DNA from: Gammaproteobacteria bacterium | GTDB taxonomy: Bacteria > Pseudomonadota > Gammaproteobacteria > Enterobacterales > Alteromonadaceae | Direction: 5' to 3' | Assembly (NCBI GenBank): GCA_018222985.1 | Contig: JAAEZG010000006.1 | Coordinates: forward strand, 146,098-210,097 | DNA length: 64,000 bases | Part shown: positions 35,618 to 44,557 of the stretch, piece by piece | Position numbering within the stretch: position 1 is the first letter of the stretch | Layout: each line of letters starts with the position of its first letter | Program-made: the position numbers and the translations under genes | Notes under the pieces: model-generated | Told to the model about the DNA's origin: nothing | Seen by the model: only the letters and a program-made list of their open reading frames with translations | Database searches by the model: none

Positions 35618-38212
35618 ATGAATACTGAATTTCGTAAACCGCTCCCGGGCACCACGCTGCAATATTATGACACGCGTGCCGCGGTAGAAGCGATTAAGCC
35701 AGGCGCTTATGACGGCCTGCCATACACCTCAAAAATTTTAGCTGAGCAGTTGGTGCGTCGCTGCAACCCAGAAGACCTAACCGCAAGCTTAGTGCAATTG
35801 ATTGATCGTAAACGTGATCTCGACTTTCCATGGTATCCAGCGCGCGTGGTGTGCCACGATATTTTGGGCCAAACCGCACTGGTTGACTTGGCCGGTTTGC
35901 GTGACGCCATTGCTGCTAAAGGCGGTGACCCTGCGAAAGTAAACCCGGTGGTGCCAACCCAGCTGATTGTTGACCACTCATTGGCGGTTGAGCACGCTGG
36001 TTTTGACAAAGACGCGTTTGAGAAAAACCGTCAAATTGAAGACCGCCGTAACGACGATCGTTTTCACTTTATTAATTGGACCAAAACCGCGTTCAAAAAC
36101 GTTGACGTTATTCCGCCGGGTAACGGCATTATGCACCAGATCAACCTGGAGAAAATGTCACCGGTGGTGCAAGTACGTGACAACGTGGCGTTTCCTGATA
36201 CCTGTGTAGGTACCGATAGCCATACTCCGATGGTTGACGCCCTTGGTGTTATTTCTGTAGGCGTAGGCGGCTTAGAAGCGGAGAGCGTTATGCTTGGTCG
36301 CGCTTCATACATGCGCTTGCCAGATATTATTGGTGTTGAGTTAACGGGTAAGCTGAAACCAGGCATTACCGGCACTGACTTGGTGCTTGCCATTACCCAC
36401 TTCTTGCGCAAAGAGCGCGTGGTTGGCGCCTACCTTGAGTTCTATGGTGAGGGCGCTGATGCGTTGTCAGTGGGCGACCGTGCCACCATTTCAAACATGA
36501 CCCCAGAATACGGTGCCACCGCTGCCATGTTCTACATTGATCAGCAAACCATTGATTACTTGAAACTTACCGGCCGCGACGACAAGCAAGTGGAGCTGGT
36601 TGAGCATTATGCCAAGCACACGGGCTTGTGGGCTGACAGCATGAAAGGCGCTGAATACGAGCGTGTGTTGACCTTTGATTTGTCAAAAGTTGAACGTAAC
36701 TTAGCAGGGCCCTCGAACCCGCACGCGTTATTGCCAGCAGCCGAGCTAAGCTCGCGTGGCATTGCCAAGCATATTGAACAACCGGAAGGCGGCTTAATGC
36801 CTGACGGCGCAGTGATTATTGCGGCCATTACCAGCTGTACCAACACCAGCAACCCACGCAACATGATTGCGGCAGGCTTGATTGCGCGTAACGCGAACAA
36901 ATTAGGCCTAACTCGCAAGCCGTGGGTGAAAACCTCGTTAGCGCCGGGTTCAAAAACCGTCAAAATGTACTTAGAAGACGCGAACCTGTTACCTGAGCTA
37001 GAAAACTTAGGCTTCGGTGTCGTTGGCTTTGCCTGTACTACCTGTAACGGTATGAGCGGCGCGCTTGACCCGAAAATTCAGCAAGAAATTATTGAGCGCG
37101 ATTTGTTCTCAACGGCAGTGCTTTCGGGCAACCGTAACTTTGACGGCCGTATTCACCCGTATGCCAAGCAAGCATTCTTGGCGTCACCGCCGTTAGTTGT
37201 GGCCTATGCCATTGCCGGTACTATTCGTTTTGACATCGAAAAAGACGTACTGGGCTTAGACCAAGACGGCAACCCAGTGACTTTGAAAGACATTTGGCCA
37301 AGTGACGAAGAAATAGATGCTATTGTGAAGCAGGCGGTGAAACCAGAGCAGTTCCGCACTGTGTATGACCCGATGTTTAGCTTGAACGTTGAGTACGGCG
37401 AAAAAATTAATCCTCTATATGACTGGCGTCCGCAAAGTACTTATATTCGCCGTCCGCCATATTGGGAAGGCTCGTTTGCCTCGGCGAATAGTCTTAAAGG
37501 CCTGCGCCCGTTGGCGGTGTTGGGTGACAACATCACCACCGACCATTTATCACCTTCTAACGCCATTCTGCCAGACAGCGCTGCGGGTGAATATTTGGCC
37601 AAAATGGGCTTGCCCGAAGAAGACTTCAACAGTTACGCCACCCATCGTGGTGACCATTTAACGGCGCAACGTGCCACTTTTGCTAACCCAAAACTATTTA
37701 ACGAAATGGTGAAAAACGACGTGGGCGAGGTTATTCAAGGCTCATTAGCTCGGGTTGAGCCAGAAGGCAAAACCATGCGCATGTGGGAAGCCATTGAAAC
37801 CTATATGGAGCGTAAGCAGCCGTTGATTATTGTGGCTGGTGCTGACTATGGTCAGGGCTCGTCGCGTGACTGGGCGGCTAAGGGTGTGCGTTTGGCGGGT
37901 GTTGAATGTATTGTGGCCGAAGGCTTTGAGCGCATTCACCGTACCAACTTAATTGGTATGGGCGTACTGCCGCTAGAATTTGAAGCCGGTACTACACGTA
38001 AAACCTTGAACATTGACGGTACCGAAACCTTTGATGTGGAAGGTGACGTGCAGCCAGGCGCCGAGATGACGTTAGTGATTCATCGCGCCAACGGTGACAC
38101 CGTCAAAGTGCCAACCAAGTGTCGCTTAGATACCGCTGAAGAAGTGTCGATTTACTCGGCTGGTGGTGTGCTGCAGCGCTTTGCACAAGACTTTTTAGCG
38201 GGTGAGGTGTAA
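35618..38212 (+). CDS. acnD: Fe/S-dependent 2-methylisocitrate dehydratase AcnD
   Basis: 864 aa, aconitase A-like. [4Fe-4S] cysteines lie in TDSHTPM...SCTNTSNPRNM and FACTTCNGMSG. Substrate-binding arginines lie in LSGNRNFDGRIHP and GSSRDWAAKG. DHLSPSNAILP opens the swivelling C-terminal domain. With PrpF it converts 2-methylcitrate to methylaconitate, replacing the cofactor-free PrpD route. No prpD is present here. GAGG precedes the ATG, and the stop overlaps prpF by one base (TAATG). Confidence 0.93.
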   Translation: MNTEFRKPLPGTTLQYYDTRAAVEAIKPGAYDGLPYTSKILAEQLVRRCNPEDLTASLVQLIDRKRDLDFPWYPARVVCHDILGQTALVDLAGLRDAIAAKGGDPAKVNPVVPTQLIVDHSLAVEHAGFDKDAFEKNRQIEDRRNDDRFHFINWTKTAFKNVDVIPPGNGIMHQINLEKMSPVVQVRDNVAFPDTCVGTDSHTPMVDALGVISVGVGGLEAESVMLGRASYMRLPDIIGVELTGKLKPGITGTDLVLAITHFLRKERVVGAYLEFYGEGADALSVGDRATISNMTPEYGATAAMFYIDQQTIDYLKLTGRDDKQVELVEHYAKHTGLWADSMKGAEYERVLTFDLSKVERNLAGPSNPHALLPAAELSSRGIAKHIEQPEGGLMPDGAVIIAAITSCTNTSNPRNMIAAGLIARNANKLGLTRKPWVKTSLAPGSKTVKMYLEDANLLPELENLGFGVVGFACTTCNGMSGALDPKIQQEIIERDLFSTAVLSGNRNFDGRIHPYAKQAFLASPPLVVAYAIAGTIRFDIEKDVLGLDQDGNPVTLKDIWPSDEEIDAIVKQAVKPEQFRTVYDPMFSLNVEYGEKINPLYDWRPQSTYIRRPPYWEGSFASANSLKGLRPLAVLGDNITTDHLSPSNAILPDSAAGEYLAKMGLPEEDFNSYATHRGDHLTAQRATFANPKLFNEMVKNDVGEVIQGSLARVEPEGKTMRMWEAIETYMERKQPLIIVAGADYGQGSSRDWAAKGVRLAGVECIVAEGFERIHRTNLIGMGVLPLEFEAGTTRKTLNIDGTETFDVEGDVQPGAEMTLVIHRANGDTVKVPTKCRLDTAEEVSIYSAGGVLQRFAQDFLAGEV

Positions 38213-39402
38213 TGGCGATGGCTTTCCCTCCACAACTAAAAATTGCCGCCACGTATATGCGTGGCGGCACCTCGAAAGGGGTGTTTTTCAAATTGGATGA
38301 CTTACCCGCTGCGGCACAAACACCAGGCCCAGCGCGCGATAAATTATTGTTACGCGTTATTGGCAGTCCAGACCCATACGCGAAGCACACCGATGGCATG
38401 GGTGGCGCGACCTCAAGCACCAGTAAAACGGTGATTTTGTCGCGCAGCTCACGGCCAGAGCATGATGTCGATTATCTGTTTGGTCAGGTTTCAATTGATA
38501 AGCCATTTATTGATTGGAGCGGCAACTGCGGCAACTTAACGGCGGCGGTTGGCTCGTTTGCCATTAGCAATGGCTTGGTTGACTCATCGCGTATACCCGA
38601 TAACGGTACCTGCGTGGTGCGCATTTGGCAGGCCAATATTCAAAAAACCATTGTGGCTCATGTGCCTATCACTAACGGTGAAGTGCAAGAAACCGGTGAC
38701 TTTGAACTTGACGGCGTGACCTTCCCAGCCGCCGAAGTGCAAGTGGAATTTATGGACCCAGCTGCTGATGACGATGGCGAGGGTGGTTCCATGTTCCCCA
38801 CCGGCAACGTGGTCGACGAATTTGAAGTGCCAGGTTTAGGCAAGCTGCAGGCGACCTTTATCAACGCAGGCATTCCAACTATTTTCGTCAACGCTGCGGA
38901 CATTGGCTACACCGGCACGGAATTGCAGGGCGCGATTAACGAAAACGCCGATGCCTTGCTGATGTTTGAAAACTTGCGTGCGCATGGTGCTGTGAAAATG
39001 GGCTTAATTAGCTCGGTTGACGAAGCTGCAGCGCGCCAACATACGCCCAAAATTGCCTTTGTTGCTCCGCCAGCTGACTATGTGTCGTCTAGTGGCAAAG
39101 CCATTAGCGCCGGTGACATTGACGTGTTAGTGCGTGCCATGTCGATGGGCAAACTGCACCACGCCATGATGGGCACAGCCGCTGTCGCCATTGCCACGGC
39201 TGCCGCAGTGCCTGGCACTTTGGTGAACCTAGCCGCCGGTGGTGGCGACCGCAATCAGGTGGTGTTTGGTCACCCATCAGGTACCTTACGTGTGGGCGCC
39301 GAAGCCAAACAAGTGAACGGTGAGTGGACAGTCACCAAAGCCATTATGAGCCGCAGCGCGCGAGTTCTCATGGAAGGCTGGGTGCGCGTACCACAAGACT
39401 AA
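38212..39402 (+). CDS. prpF: PrpF, 2-methylaconitate cis-trans isomerase
   Basis: 396 aa. It has the N-terminal signature TYMRGGTSKGVFFKLDDLP, followed by the paired diaminopimelate-epimerase-like domains: GMGGATSSTSKT, IDWSGNCGNLTAAVG (catalytic Cys region) and VRAMSMGKLHHAM. PrpF isomerises the AcnD product so that hydration to 2-methylisocitrate can proceed. It is the last gene of the propionate operon, coupled to acnD by a one-base overlap. Confidence 0.93.
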   Translation: MAMAFPPQLKIAATYMRGGTSKGVFFKLDDLPAAAQTPGPARDKLLLRVIGSPDPYAKHTDGMGGATSSTSKTVILSRSSRPEHDVDYLFGQVSIDKPFIDWSGNCGNLTAAVGSFAISNGLVDSSRIPDNGTCVVRIWQANIQKTIVAHVPITNGEVQETGDFELDGVTFPAAEVQVEFMDPAADDDGEGGSMFPTGNVVDEFEVPGLGKLQATFINAGIPTIFVNAADIGYTGTELQGAINENADALLMFENLRAHGAVKMGLISSVDEAAARQHTPKIAFVAPPADYVSSSGKAISAGDIDVLVRAMSMGKLHHAMMGTAAVAIATAAAVPGTLVNLAAGGGDRNQVVFGHPSGTLRVGAEAKQVNGEWTVTKAIMSRSARVLMEGWVRVPQD

Positions 39403-39414
39403 AGCAGAGGGTTT

Positions 39415-40356
39415 ATGCAGCAACGAGATGCCGTGCGTCTGAACAAATTTATTAGCGAAAGCGGTATGTGTTCGCGCCGCGAGGCCGATCGCTATATTGA
39501 GCAAGGGCAGGTCACCTTAAATGGGCGTAAAGCTGTAGTCGGCGACAAAGTAGGGCCAACCGACGAAGTGCGGGTAAATGGCCGCTTAGTGGCTGCGCAA
39601 AACAAAGAAAAATTCGTGTTCATTGCGTTAAATAAACCGGTGGGGGTAGTGAGTACCACCGACTCAGCCGAGCGCAATAACATTCAGAAATTTGTCGGCC
39701 ACAAAGAGCGCATTTTCCCCATTGGTCGCTTGGACAAAGACTCTCAGGGGCTGATTTTCTTAACCAGCAACGGCGACTTGGTGAACAAGATTTTGCGTGC
39801 CGGCAACAAACACGAAAAAGAGTACGTGGTGACCGTGCATCGGCCTATAACCCCTGATTTCATCAAAGGTATGGCCAACGGCGTGCCTATTTTGGGCACC
39901 ATGACCAAACGCTGTAAAGTGCAGCAGCTATCGACGTTTGTGTTCCGGCTAACGCTTATTGAGGGCATGAACCGACAAATTCGCCGCATGTGCGAGCATT
40001 TTGGCTACGAAGTACGCAAGTTAGAGCGCACACGTATTATGAATGTGCGCTTAGGTGCGCTGCAGGTGGGCCAATGGCGTAATTTAACCGAGCGCGAACT
40101 TGAAGAGATTATGGGCTCTATTGCTGATTCGACCGGATTAGCGCCAGAGGGGCACAAGAGTAAACGGCCGAAATATAAAAAGCCGGTCGAAAGCTCAGGG
40201 CTAGCAGTCAAACGCTCGCAGAGTGACAAAGGCAACTCGCCATGGGCAAAGCATTCCGAAGGAGCACGTTCACGTTCTGCTAGCAAGCCTTCTCGTGGAA
40301 AATCACCTAACAAGCCGGCAGCAAAGTCTGACAAGAAGGGCTGGCCATATGAATAA
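39415..40356 (+). CDS. rluF: 23S rRNA pseudouridine(2604) synthase RluF
   Basis: 313 aa. An N-terminal S4 RNA-binding domain ([22 protein letters not shown]) is followed by the RsuA-type catalytic domain with the catalytic Asp in [38 protein letters not shown] matches E. coli RluF closely. A basic Lys/Ser-rich tail of about 75 residues ends the protein, as in other RluF. It starts 12 bp after prpF, so some read-through is possible, and its stop overlaps ychJ by 8 bp. Confidence 0.9.
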   Translation: MQQRDAVRLNKFISESGMCSRREADRYIEQGQVTLNGRKAVVGDKVGPTDEVRVNGRLVAAQNKEKFVFIALNKPVGVVSTTDSAERNNIQKFVGHKERIFPIGRLDKDSQGLIFLTSNGDLVNKILRAGNKHEKEYVVTVHRPITPDFIKGMANGVPILGTMTKRCKVQQLSTFVFRLTLIEGMNRQIRRMCEHFGYEVRKLERTRIMNVRLGALQVGQWRNLTERELEEIMGSIADSTGLAPEGHKSKRPKYKKPVESSGLAVKRSQSDKGNSPWAKHSEGARSRSASKPSRGKSPNKPAAKSDKKGWPYE

Positions 40357-40735
40357 GCCGGTGAGTAAAAAGTGCCCTTGCGGGGGCGGCAAATACGCTA
40401 AATGTTGCGAGCCGTTTCACACCGGCAACAAGCTACCACGTACACCCGAAGAGCTTATGCGCTCGCGTTATAGCGCTTATGCCCGTGGGCTAGCCGATTA
40501 CGTGCGCAGCAGCTGGCACCCAAGTACGTTGCCCGAAGGCTTAACCTTAGATGACAACCCGCAGTGGTTACAGCTACAAATAATTGCCACCGGCACGCAC
40601 GGCAACCGTGGCTACGTGCATTTTAAAGCTTACTTTCAGGTTGACGATGATATTGGCGTCATGGAAGAGCAGTCACATTTTGTGCGCGAACAGGGCCGTT
40701 GGTATTACCTAGAAGGCGAGGTGGTCGATGCATAA
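40349..40735 (+). CDS. ychJ: YchJ/UPF0225 SEC-C motif protein
   Basis: 128 aa from ATG 40349, chosen because the conserved N-terminus ([17 protein letters not shown], a zinc-binding SEC-C motif) begins a few residues later. The longer open frame upstream is the rluF tail in another frame. The body, with [18 protein letters not shown]...SWHP and [13 protein letters not shown], is an NTF2-like fold. Function unknown. It is co-translated with rluF by an 8-bp overlap. Confidence 0.85.
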   Translation: MNKPVSKKCPCGGGKYAKCCEPFHTGNKLPRTPEELMRSRYSAYARGLADYVRSSWHPSTLPEGLTLDDNPQWLQLQIIATGTHGNRGYVHFKAYFQVDDDIGVMEEQSHFVREQGRWYYLEGEVVDA

Positions 40736-40772
40736 CTCATCGACCACATATTTGAGGTGCTTTTTGGCGTAG

Positions 40773-41147
40773 TTACTTGACGTACATGGCGCGGCCATCA
40801 TTCAAATAGATCAGACCCTTCACGGCACGGTAAATCCACCACACAACGGCCGCAAGCAGTACCAAAAAGCCCACCATGACAAATGACAAAATAAAGCCGA
40901 TTACTGACCACAGTAAACTGAACCAAAACGTACGAATTTGCCAGCGGAAATGCGACTCCAGCATAGTGCCACGCACTTCGCCGAGTTTAACGTAGTTCAT
41001 GACAATACCGACAATGGCGGTAATACCAATAACTAACGACACCAACTGCAAAATATAAATAATTTGCGTGAACTGCTTGTTTTCAGCAAATCGCATAGCG
41101 GCGGCTTGGTCGGCTTGTTCTTGGCCTTGGACAATAGTGTCGGACAT
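40773..41147 (-). CDS. DUF4870-like membrane protein
   Basis: 124 aa. Three or four hydrophobic segments (about 27-50, 70-90 and 92-110) and the arrangement FRWQIRTFWFSLLW...VWWIYRAVKGLIYLNDG resemble the DUF4870 family. The N-terminal 20 residues are Gln/Ala-rich and cytoplasmic. Function unknown. It is convergent with ychJ, and selO ends 95 bp upstream on the same strand. Confidence 0.7.
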   Translation of the reverse strand: MSDTIVQGQEQADQAAAMRFAENKQFTQIIYILQLVSLVIGITAIVGIVMNYVKLGEVRGTMLESHFRWQIRTFWFSLLWSVIGFILSFVMVGFLVLLAAVVWWIYRAVKGLIYLNDGRAMYVK

Positions 41148-41241
41148 GTTCCTTGTTCCTTTTTGTTATGAATAGTTGTTCTGAATAGTTTTGATGTTGC
41201 AGTCTAACTTTTCTACCACAACCTGACAAAAACACAAATGT

Positions 41242-42711
41242 TTAAGTGCCACAAAAAGTCGTTGTTACCTGCTCACTTGGTTTCGCGGGCTGCATAAACT
41301 CAGCAAACTCTGGGCGCTCTTCAAACGGTTGTTGCAAGGCTTGCAATAAACGATTAAAAGGGCGCAAATCGCCGCTGTTCTGTGCCGCTTGAATCACTTC
41401 TTCAACCCGGTGATTACGCGGGATTACCGCAGGATTCACTTGGTTCATGGCTTGTTTTACGACGGTTAGTTTGGAGTCGTTGTGGCTAGCTAGCCAGTCT
41501 TGATACCAGTTTTTCGCACTGGTTTTGTCCTGGCTAAATAATTCAATGAAGCGGCTTGAATCTGTATCACCGAGGTAACGAAAAGCCAGGGTGAAATCCA
41601 CCTGTTGTTGCTGCATCAAATGCAATAAGCGCTCTAGTAACTGCTGTGTAACTGGCTCTGAAGCTTTATGCCCATGGCCAATTTTGGTAGCCATGGCTTG
41701 TTCGTAGTAACCGTGGTAAATACTTTCAAACCCTTCAACAGCAGCAGTCGCCACTTGAATAGCTTGCTCGGTGTCGTTGTCGGTTTCGGTTAACAAGGGC
41801 AACAAAGTTTCGGCGTAGCGAGCTAAGTTCCACATAGCAATAGGCGGCTGGTTTTGATACGCATAACGGCCACGGCGATCAATATAACTGAACTTTTGCG
41901 CTGGGTTATAAGCCTCCATGAAGGCACAGGGGCCATAATCAATGGTTTCACCGCTTAAAGTCATATTATCGGTGTTCATGACGCCATGAATAAAGCCAAC
42001 ACTCATCCACTTAGCAATAAGTTGTGCCTGTTTATCAATCACTTGATTTAGTAGCTCAAGGTATGGGCTAGCGGCTTCCGCGGCACTTGGGTAATGGCGT
42101 TGAATAACATAGTCGGCGAATTGCTTGAGCAAATCATAGCGCTTCAAACCCAGCACATACTGCGCCGTTCCCACCCGTAAATGGCTGCTTGCCACTCGGG
42201 TTAAAATGGCGCCTGGCTGCGCGCTTTCACGTTGTACGACTTCGCCAGTGGCAACAGCTGCTAAGGCGCGCGTGGTGGGTATATTGAGCGCATGCATGGC
42301 TTCGCTAACAATGTATTCACGCAACACAGGGCCAATGGCTGAGCGACCATCGCCACCGCGCGAGTAGGGCGTACGGCCTGCGCCTTTGAGTTGAATGTCG
42401 AAGCGTTGCTGGTTGTTGTCTAGAACCTCGGTAAGAAGCAGTGCGCGGCCGTCGCCAAGTTGCGGCACGAAGTTTGCGAATTGATGCCCAGCATAAGCCA
42501 GCGCATGGGGCTGTGCCCACTCGGGTAATTGGTTGCCCGCGTACAGCAGCAAGCCTTGCTCGGTGTTGTGCAGTTTAGCTGGAATTCCTAACGAGCTCGC
42601 CAAGGCTTGGTTGAATGCAATCCATTGTGGCTCTGCCACCGGGGTTGGCGTGCACGAGCTAGCAAGTAAAGGCGATAATTTGGTGTAGCTTTGTTCTGGC
42701 TGAAATAGCAT
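41242..42711 (-). CDS. selO: Protein adenylyltransferase SelO (YdiU)
   Basis: 489 aa pseudokinase-fold enzyme. GDGRALLLTE and FDIQLKGAGRTPYSRGGDGRSAIG hold the ATP-binding lysine and the inverted triphosphate contacts. HGVMNTDNMTLSGETIDYGPCAFM supplies the Asn and Asp metal ligands. It transfers AMP to Ser, Thr or Tyr of target proteins and in E. coli is tied to redox homeostasis. The protein ends TTFCGT, keeping the conserved near-terminal cysteine (CSS in E. coli) thought to form a regulatory disulfide. It follows the 42712-43407 gene with no gap. Confidence 0.93.
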   Translation of the reverse strand: MLFQPEQSYTKLSPLLASSCTPTPVAEPQWIAFNQALASSLGIPAKLHNTEQGLLLYAGNQLPEWAQPHALAYAGHQFANFVPQLGDGRALLLTEVLDNNQQRFDIQLKGAGRTPYSRGGDGRSAIGPVLREYIVSEAMHALNIPTTRALAAVATGEVVQRESAQPGAILTRVASSHLRVGTAQYVLGLKRYDLLKQFADYVIQRHYPSAAEAASPYLELLNQVIDKQAQLIAKWMSVGFIHGVMNTDNMTLSGETIDYGPCAFMEAYNPAQKFSYIDRRGRYAYQNQPPIAMWNLARYAETLLPLLTETDNDTEQAIQVATAAVEGFESIYHGYYEQAMATKIGHGHKASEPVTQQLLERLLHLMQQQQVDFTLAFRYLGDTDSSRFIELFSQDKTSAKNWYQDWLASHNDSKLTVVKQAMNQVNPAVIPRNHRVEEVIQAAQNSGDLRPFNRLLQALQQPFEERPEFAEFMQPAKPSEQVTTTFCGT

Positions 42712-43407
42712 TTATTGCGGGTTACCTTGTTGGTCGGCGTTATTGTCGTTGTTTTCGTTGTCACCAAAACCACGCTTAAATTGCGGGGTAATGTCAAAAT
42801 ACAACGTAATGGGCGCATCTTCTGGAATACCGTCGCCATGCACAGTCATGGCGTCAAACATACGGCCTTCGTGTTCCTGTAACCCTTGATCAGTAGCGGT
42901 CAGCCCCATTAAACTCAAAAACATGTACAGCTCAGGCGTACTCAGGGTTTTAAACGGTGCTGCCGGTGAAAAACCGTCATTGCCATCAACAATCGCATCA
43001 ATAACCTGCTCGGTAAGAACCCCGTGAAACTCAGCGAGTTCATTGTTGCCAAGCTCGGTGTGACAGGCATACGCGGTGTAATGACCAATTAATGACACAT
43101 ATGAATAGTCCAGTATTTGTTTAGAAACATCTAAGCATTGCTGCCAATTTTGTGTTTCAAAAGCTTCTTTCAATGTGCTTTGTCGACTAACTTCGGGGCC
43201 ATTGTATGGGTTATACGCCGAGCTTTCGGCAAACGCCTTGCGCGCCGCCACAACCACAGCTTTCATGGCCATACCAGACTGCATATTCTTGGCATGTTGC
43301 TGATATTCAGCCAGCGCTTGCTTTTCAGCGTCGCTTGAAGCCCACGTATTACTGCTAACCAGTGCTGCCGCAATGGCAATTAATAAAATATAACTTGGCA
43401 ATTTCAT
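42712..43407 (-). CDS. Exported protein, possibly DUF4919 family
   Basis: 231 aa with a Sec signal peptide (MKLPSYILLIAIAAALVSSNTWA). The mature part is helical and contains AYNPYNGPEV, QNWQQCLDVSKQILDYSYVSLIGHYTAYACHTELG and YFDITPQFKRGFG, a pattern I associate with DUF4919. Two cysteines (in QQCLD and YACHT) could form a disulfide. The tail is Asn/Asp-rich and low-complexity. Its stop directly abuts the selO start, so the two form an operon. The link to SelO is unexplained. Confidence 0.55.
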   Translation of the reverse strand: MKLPSYILLIAIAAALVSSNTWASSDAEKQALAEYQQHAKNMQSGMAMKAVVVAARKAFAESSAYNPYNGPEVSRQSTLKEAFETQNWQQCLDVSKQILDYSYVSLIGHYTAYACHTELGNNELAEFHGVLTEQVIDAIVDGNDGFSPAAPFKTLSTPELYMFLSLMGLTATDQGLQEHEGRMFDAMTVHGDGIPEDAPITLYFDITPQFKRGFGDNENNDNNADQQGNPQ

Positions 43408-43424
43408 GGGCTTATTTCCTTAAG

Positions 43425-43640
43425 CTAGAGTTTGGCTGCAATGTGCTCACTTAATTCGCGAATACGCTGGGCACCGAAAAACATTAACACACCGGCAATG
43501 GGCCAGGCGATATAAAAAGCTGTCCACCAGCGGCCTCAAAAACCGGCATCGAACCCAGTATTAATATAGGTGATCAAACAGGTCATGAGTAATGCCATAT
43601 AACAGCTCATGAATACTGGAAAAACTAACTTCTTAACCAC
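43425..43640 (-). pseudogene. DUF2798-like membrane protein with an in-frame TGA
   Basis: Reading leftward from GTG 43638-43640 (GGAG seven bases upstream) gives 71 codons with one internal TGA (43536-43538, codon 35) before a TAG at 43425-43427. The peptide on both sides continues the DUF2798 pattern: two TM helices with MSCYMALLMTCLITYINTG, then FDAGF-stop-GRWWTAFYIAWPIAG and FGAQRIRELSEHI. The stop replaces a position where Trp (TGG) would be one base away. A disabled gene is likeliest. Read-through or a sequencing error is possible. Confidence 0.7.
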
Positions 43641-43707
43641 GAATATACTCCTTAAGTGGTAGTTACCGATTGGGTTAATACCCATAATTTTATTGTGTGT
43701 TTATTTG

Positions 43708-43748
43708 TTGATCACGATCAACATATTTCCTGCGTTAGTTCTTAAAAT
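43708..43748 (+). promoter_or_regulatory. FNR box and -10 of ompW
   Basis: TTGATCACGATCAA (43708-43721) is a perfect match to the FNR consensus TTGAT-N4-ATCAA. TAAAAT (43743-43748) would be the -10 and put transcription start near 43755, so the box centres at about -41, the class II activation position. ompW is FNR-activated in E. coli. Confidence 0.75.
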
Positions 43749-43774
43749 GGCCGCAACTAACGAAGGAGAGTTGT

Positions 43775-44470
43775 ATGAAAAAGTCAATAATTGCTTGTAG
43801 TTTACTCGCTTTAGGCGCTGCAATGCCAGCCTATGCAGACGTTTCAGTAAACGTTGGCGCCATTGGTGTAATGCCTAATGACAGCAGCGGTTCTTTGCCT
43901 GTTATTGAGGCGGTTGCAGGCGCGCCGGCTGGCAGCATGGGCGTCAGCGTAAATAGCAATACGCAGTTGGGTTTAACCATTGACTATAAAATTGACGACA
44001 ATTGGACCCTAGAACTCATTGCTGCCACACCATTTAGCCATGATATTCACGGCACTGGCGCTATTGCAGGCTTGAAAGTGGGTAGCACCAAGCATTTGCC
44101 ACCAACTTTAGTTGCGCAATACCATTTTGATGTTGGCTCTGACTCCTTTAAGCCGTTCGTCGGCTTAGGTTTAAACTACACCACGTTTTTTGAAGACAAA
44201 GTTGACCCAGAATTGGCGGGCACCTTAGGGGCTTTGGGTGTGATAACCGCCAACGATACGGTTGATTTAGCCTTGTCAGACAGCTTCGGTTACGCGGTGC
44301 AAGCCGGCTTCAACTGCAAGTTAACCGCCAAGTGGGGCGTTCACTTCATGGTTAGCCGCATGGACATCGACACCACCGCTGACGTGCGCATTAATGGTGT
44401 GACGGCGGAGTCTGTCGACGTTGAAATTGATCCGACAGTAGCCATGCTGGGCGTGCGCTACAGCTTCTAA
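43775..44470 (+). CDS. ompW: OmpW-family outer-membrane protein
   Basis: 231 aa with signal peptide MKKSIIACSLLALGAAMPAYA. The mature part is an eight-stranded barrel with NSNTQLGLTIDYKIDDNWTLELIAATPF, a segment with HLPPTLVAQYHF, GLGLNYTTFF and terminal YSF (C-terminal Phe for BAM recognition). OmpW forms a narrow hydrophobic channel. The start has GGAG about 10 bases upstream, and the promoter carries an FNR site. A GTGCAGACCC repeat begins two bases after its stop. Confidence 0.88.
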   Translation: MKKSIIACSLLALGAAMPAYADVSVNVGAIGVMPNDSSGSLPVIEAVAGAPAGSMGVSVNSNTQLGLTIDYKIDDNWTLELIAATPFSHDIHGTGAIAGLKVGSTKHLPPTLVAQYHFDVGSDSFKPFVGLGLNYTTFFEDKVDPELAGTLGALGVITANDTVDLALSDSFGYAVQAGFNCKLTAKWGVHFMVSRMDIDTTADVRINGVTAESVDVEIDPTVAMLGVRYSF

Positions 44471-44472
44471 GA

Positions 44473-44554
44473 AGAGGGGGCGGCCCCCGCTCCAGAGCGG
44501 GGTGCAGACCCTGGTGCAGAGCAGGGTGCGGACCAGGGTCTGCACCCCTTTCTA
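44473..44554. repeat. GTGCAGACCC palindromic repeat, copy 1 (ompW/porin convergent gap)
   Basis: Long variant with an extra left segment (GAGGGGGCGGCCCC...), then GGGGTGCAGACCC and the closing GGGTCTGCACCCCTTTCTA. The core has several GGTC/GACC-type sub-repeats. It fills almost the whole gap between two facing genes. Confidence 0.85.
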
Positions 44555-44557
44555 CAT

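Noticed and set aside
43536..43538. Selenocysteine codon in the DUF2798-like gene
   Set aside because: No SECIS-like hairpin is evident right after the TGA and the family has no cysteine here. A nonsense change at a Trp-type position is simpler.
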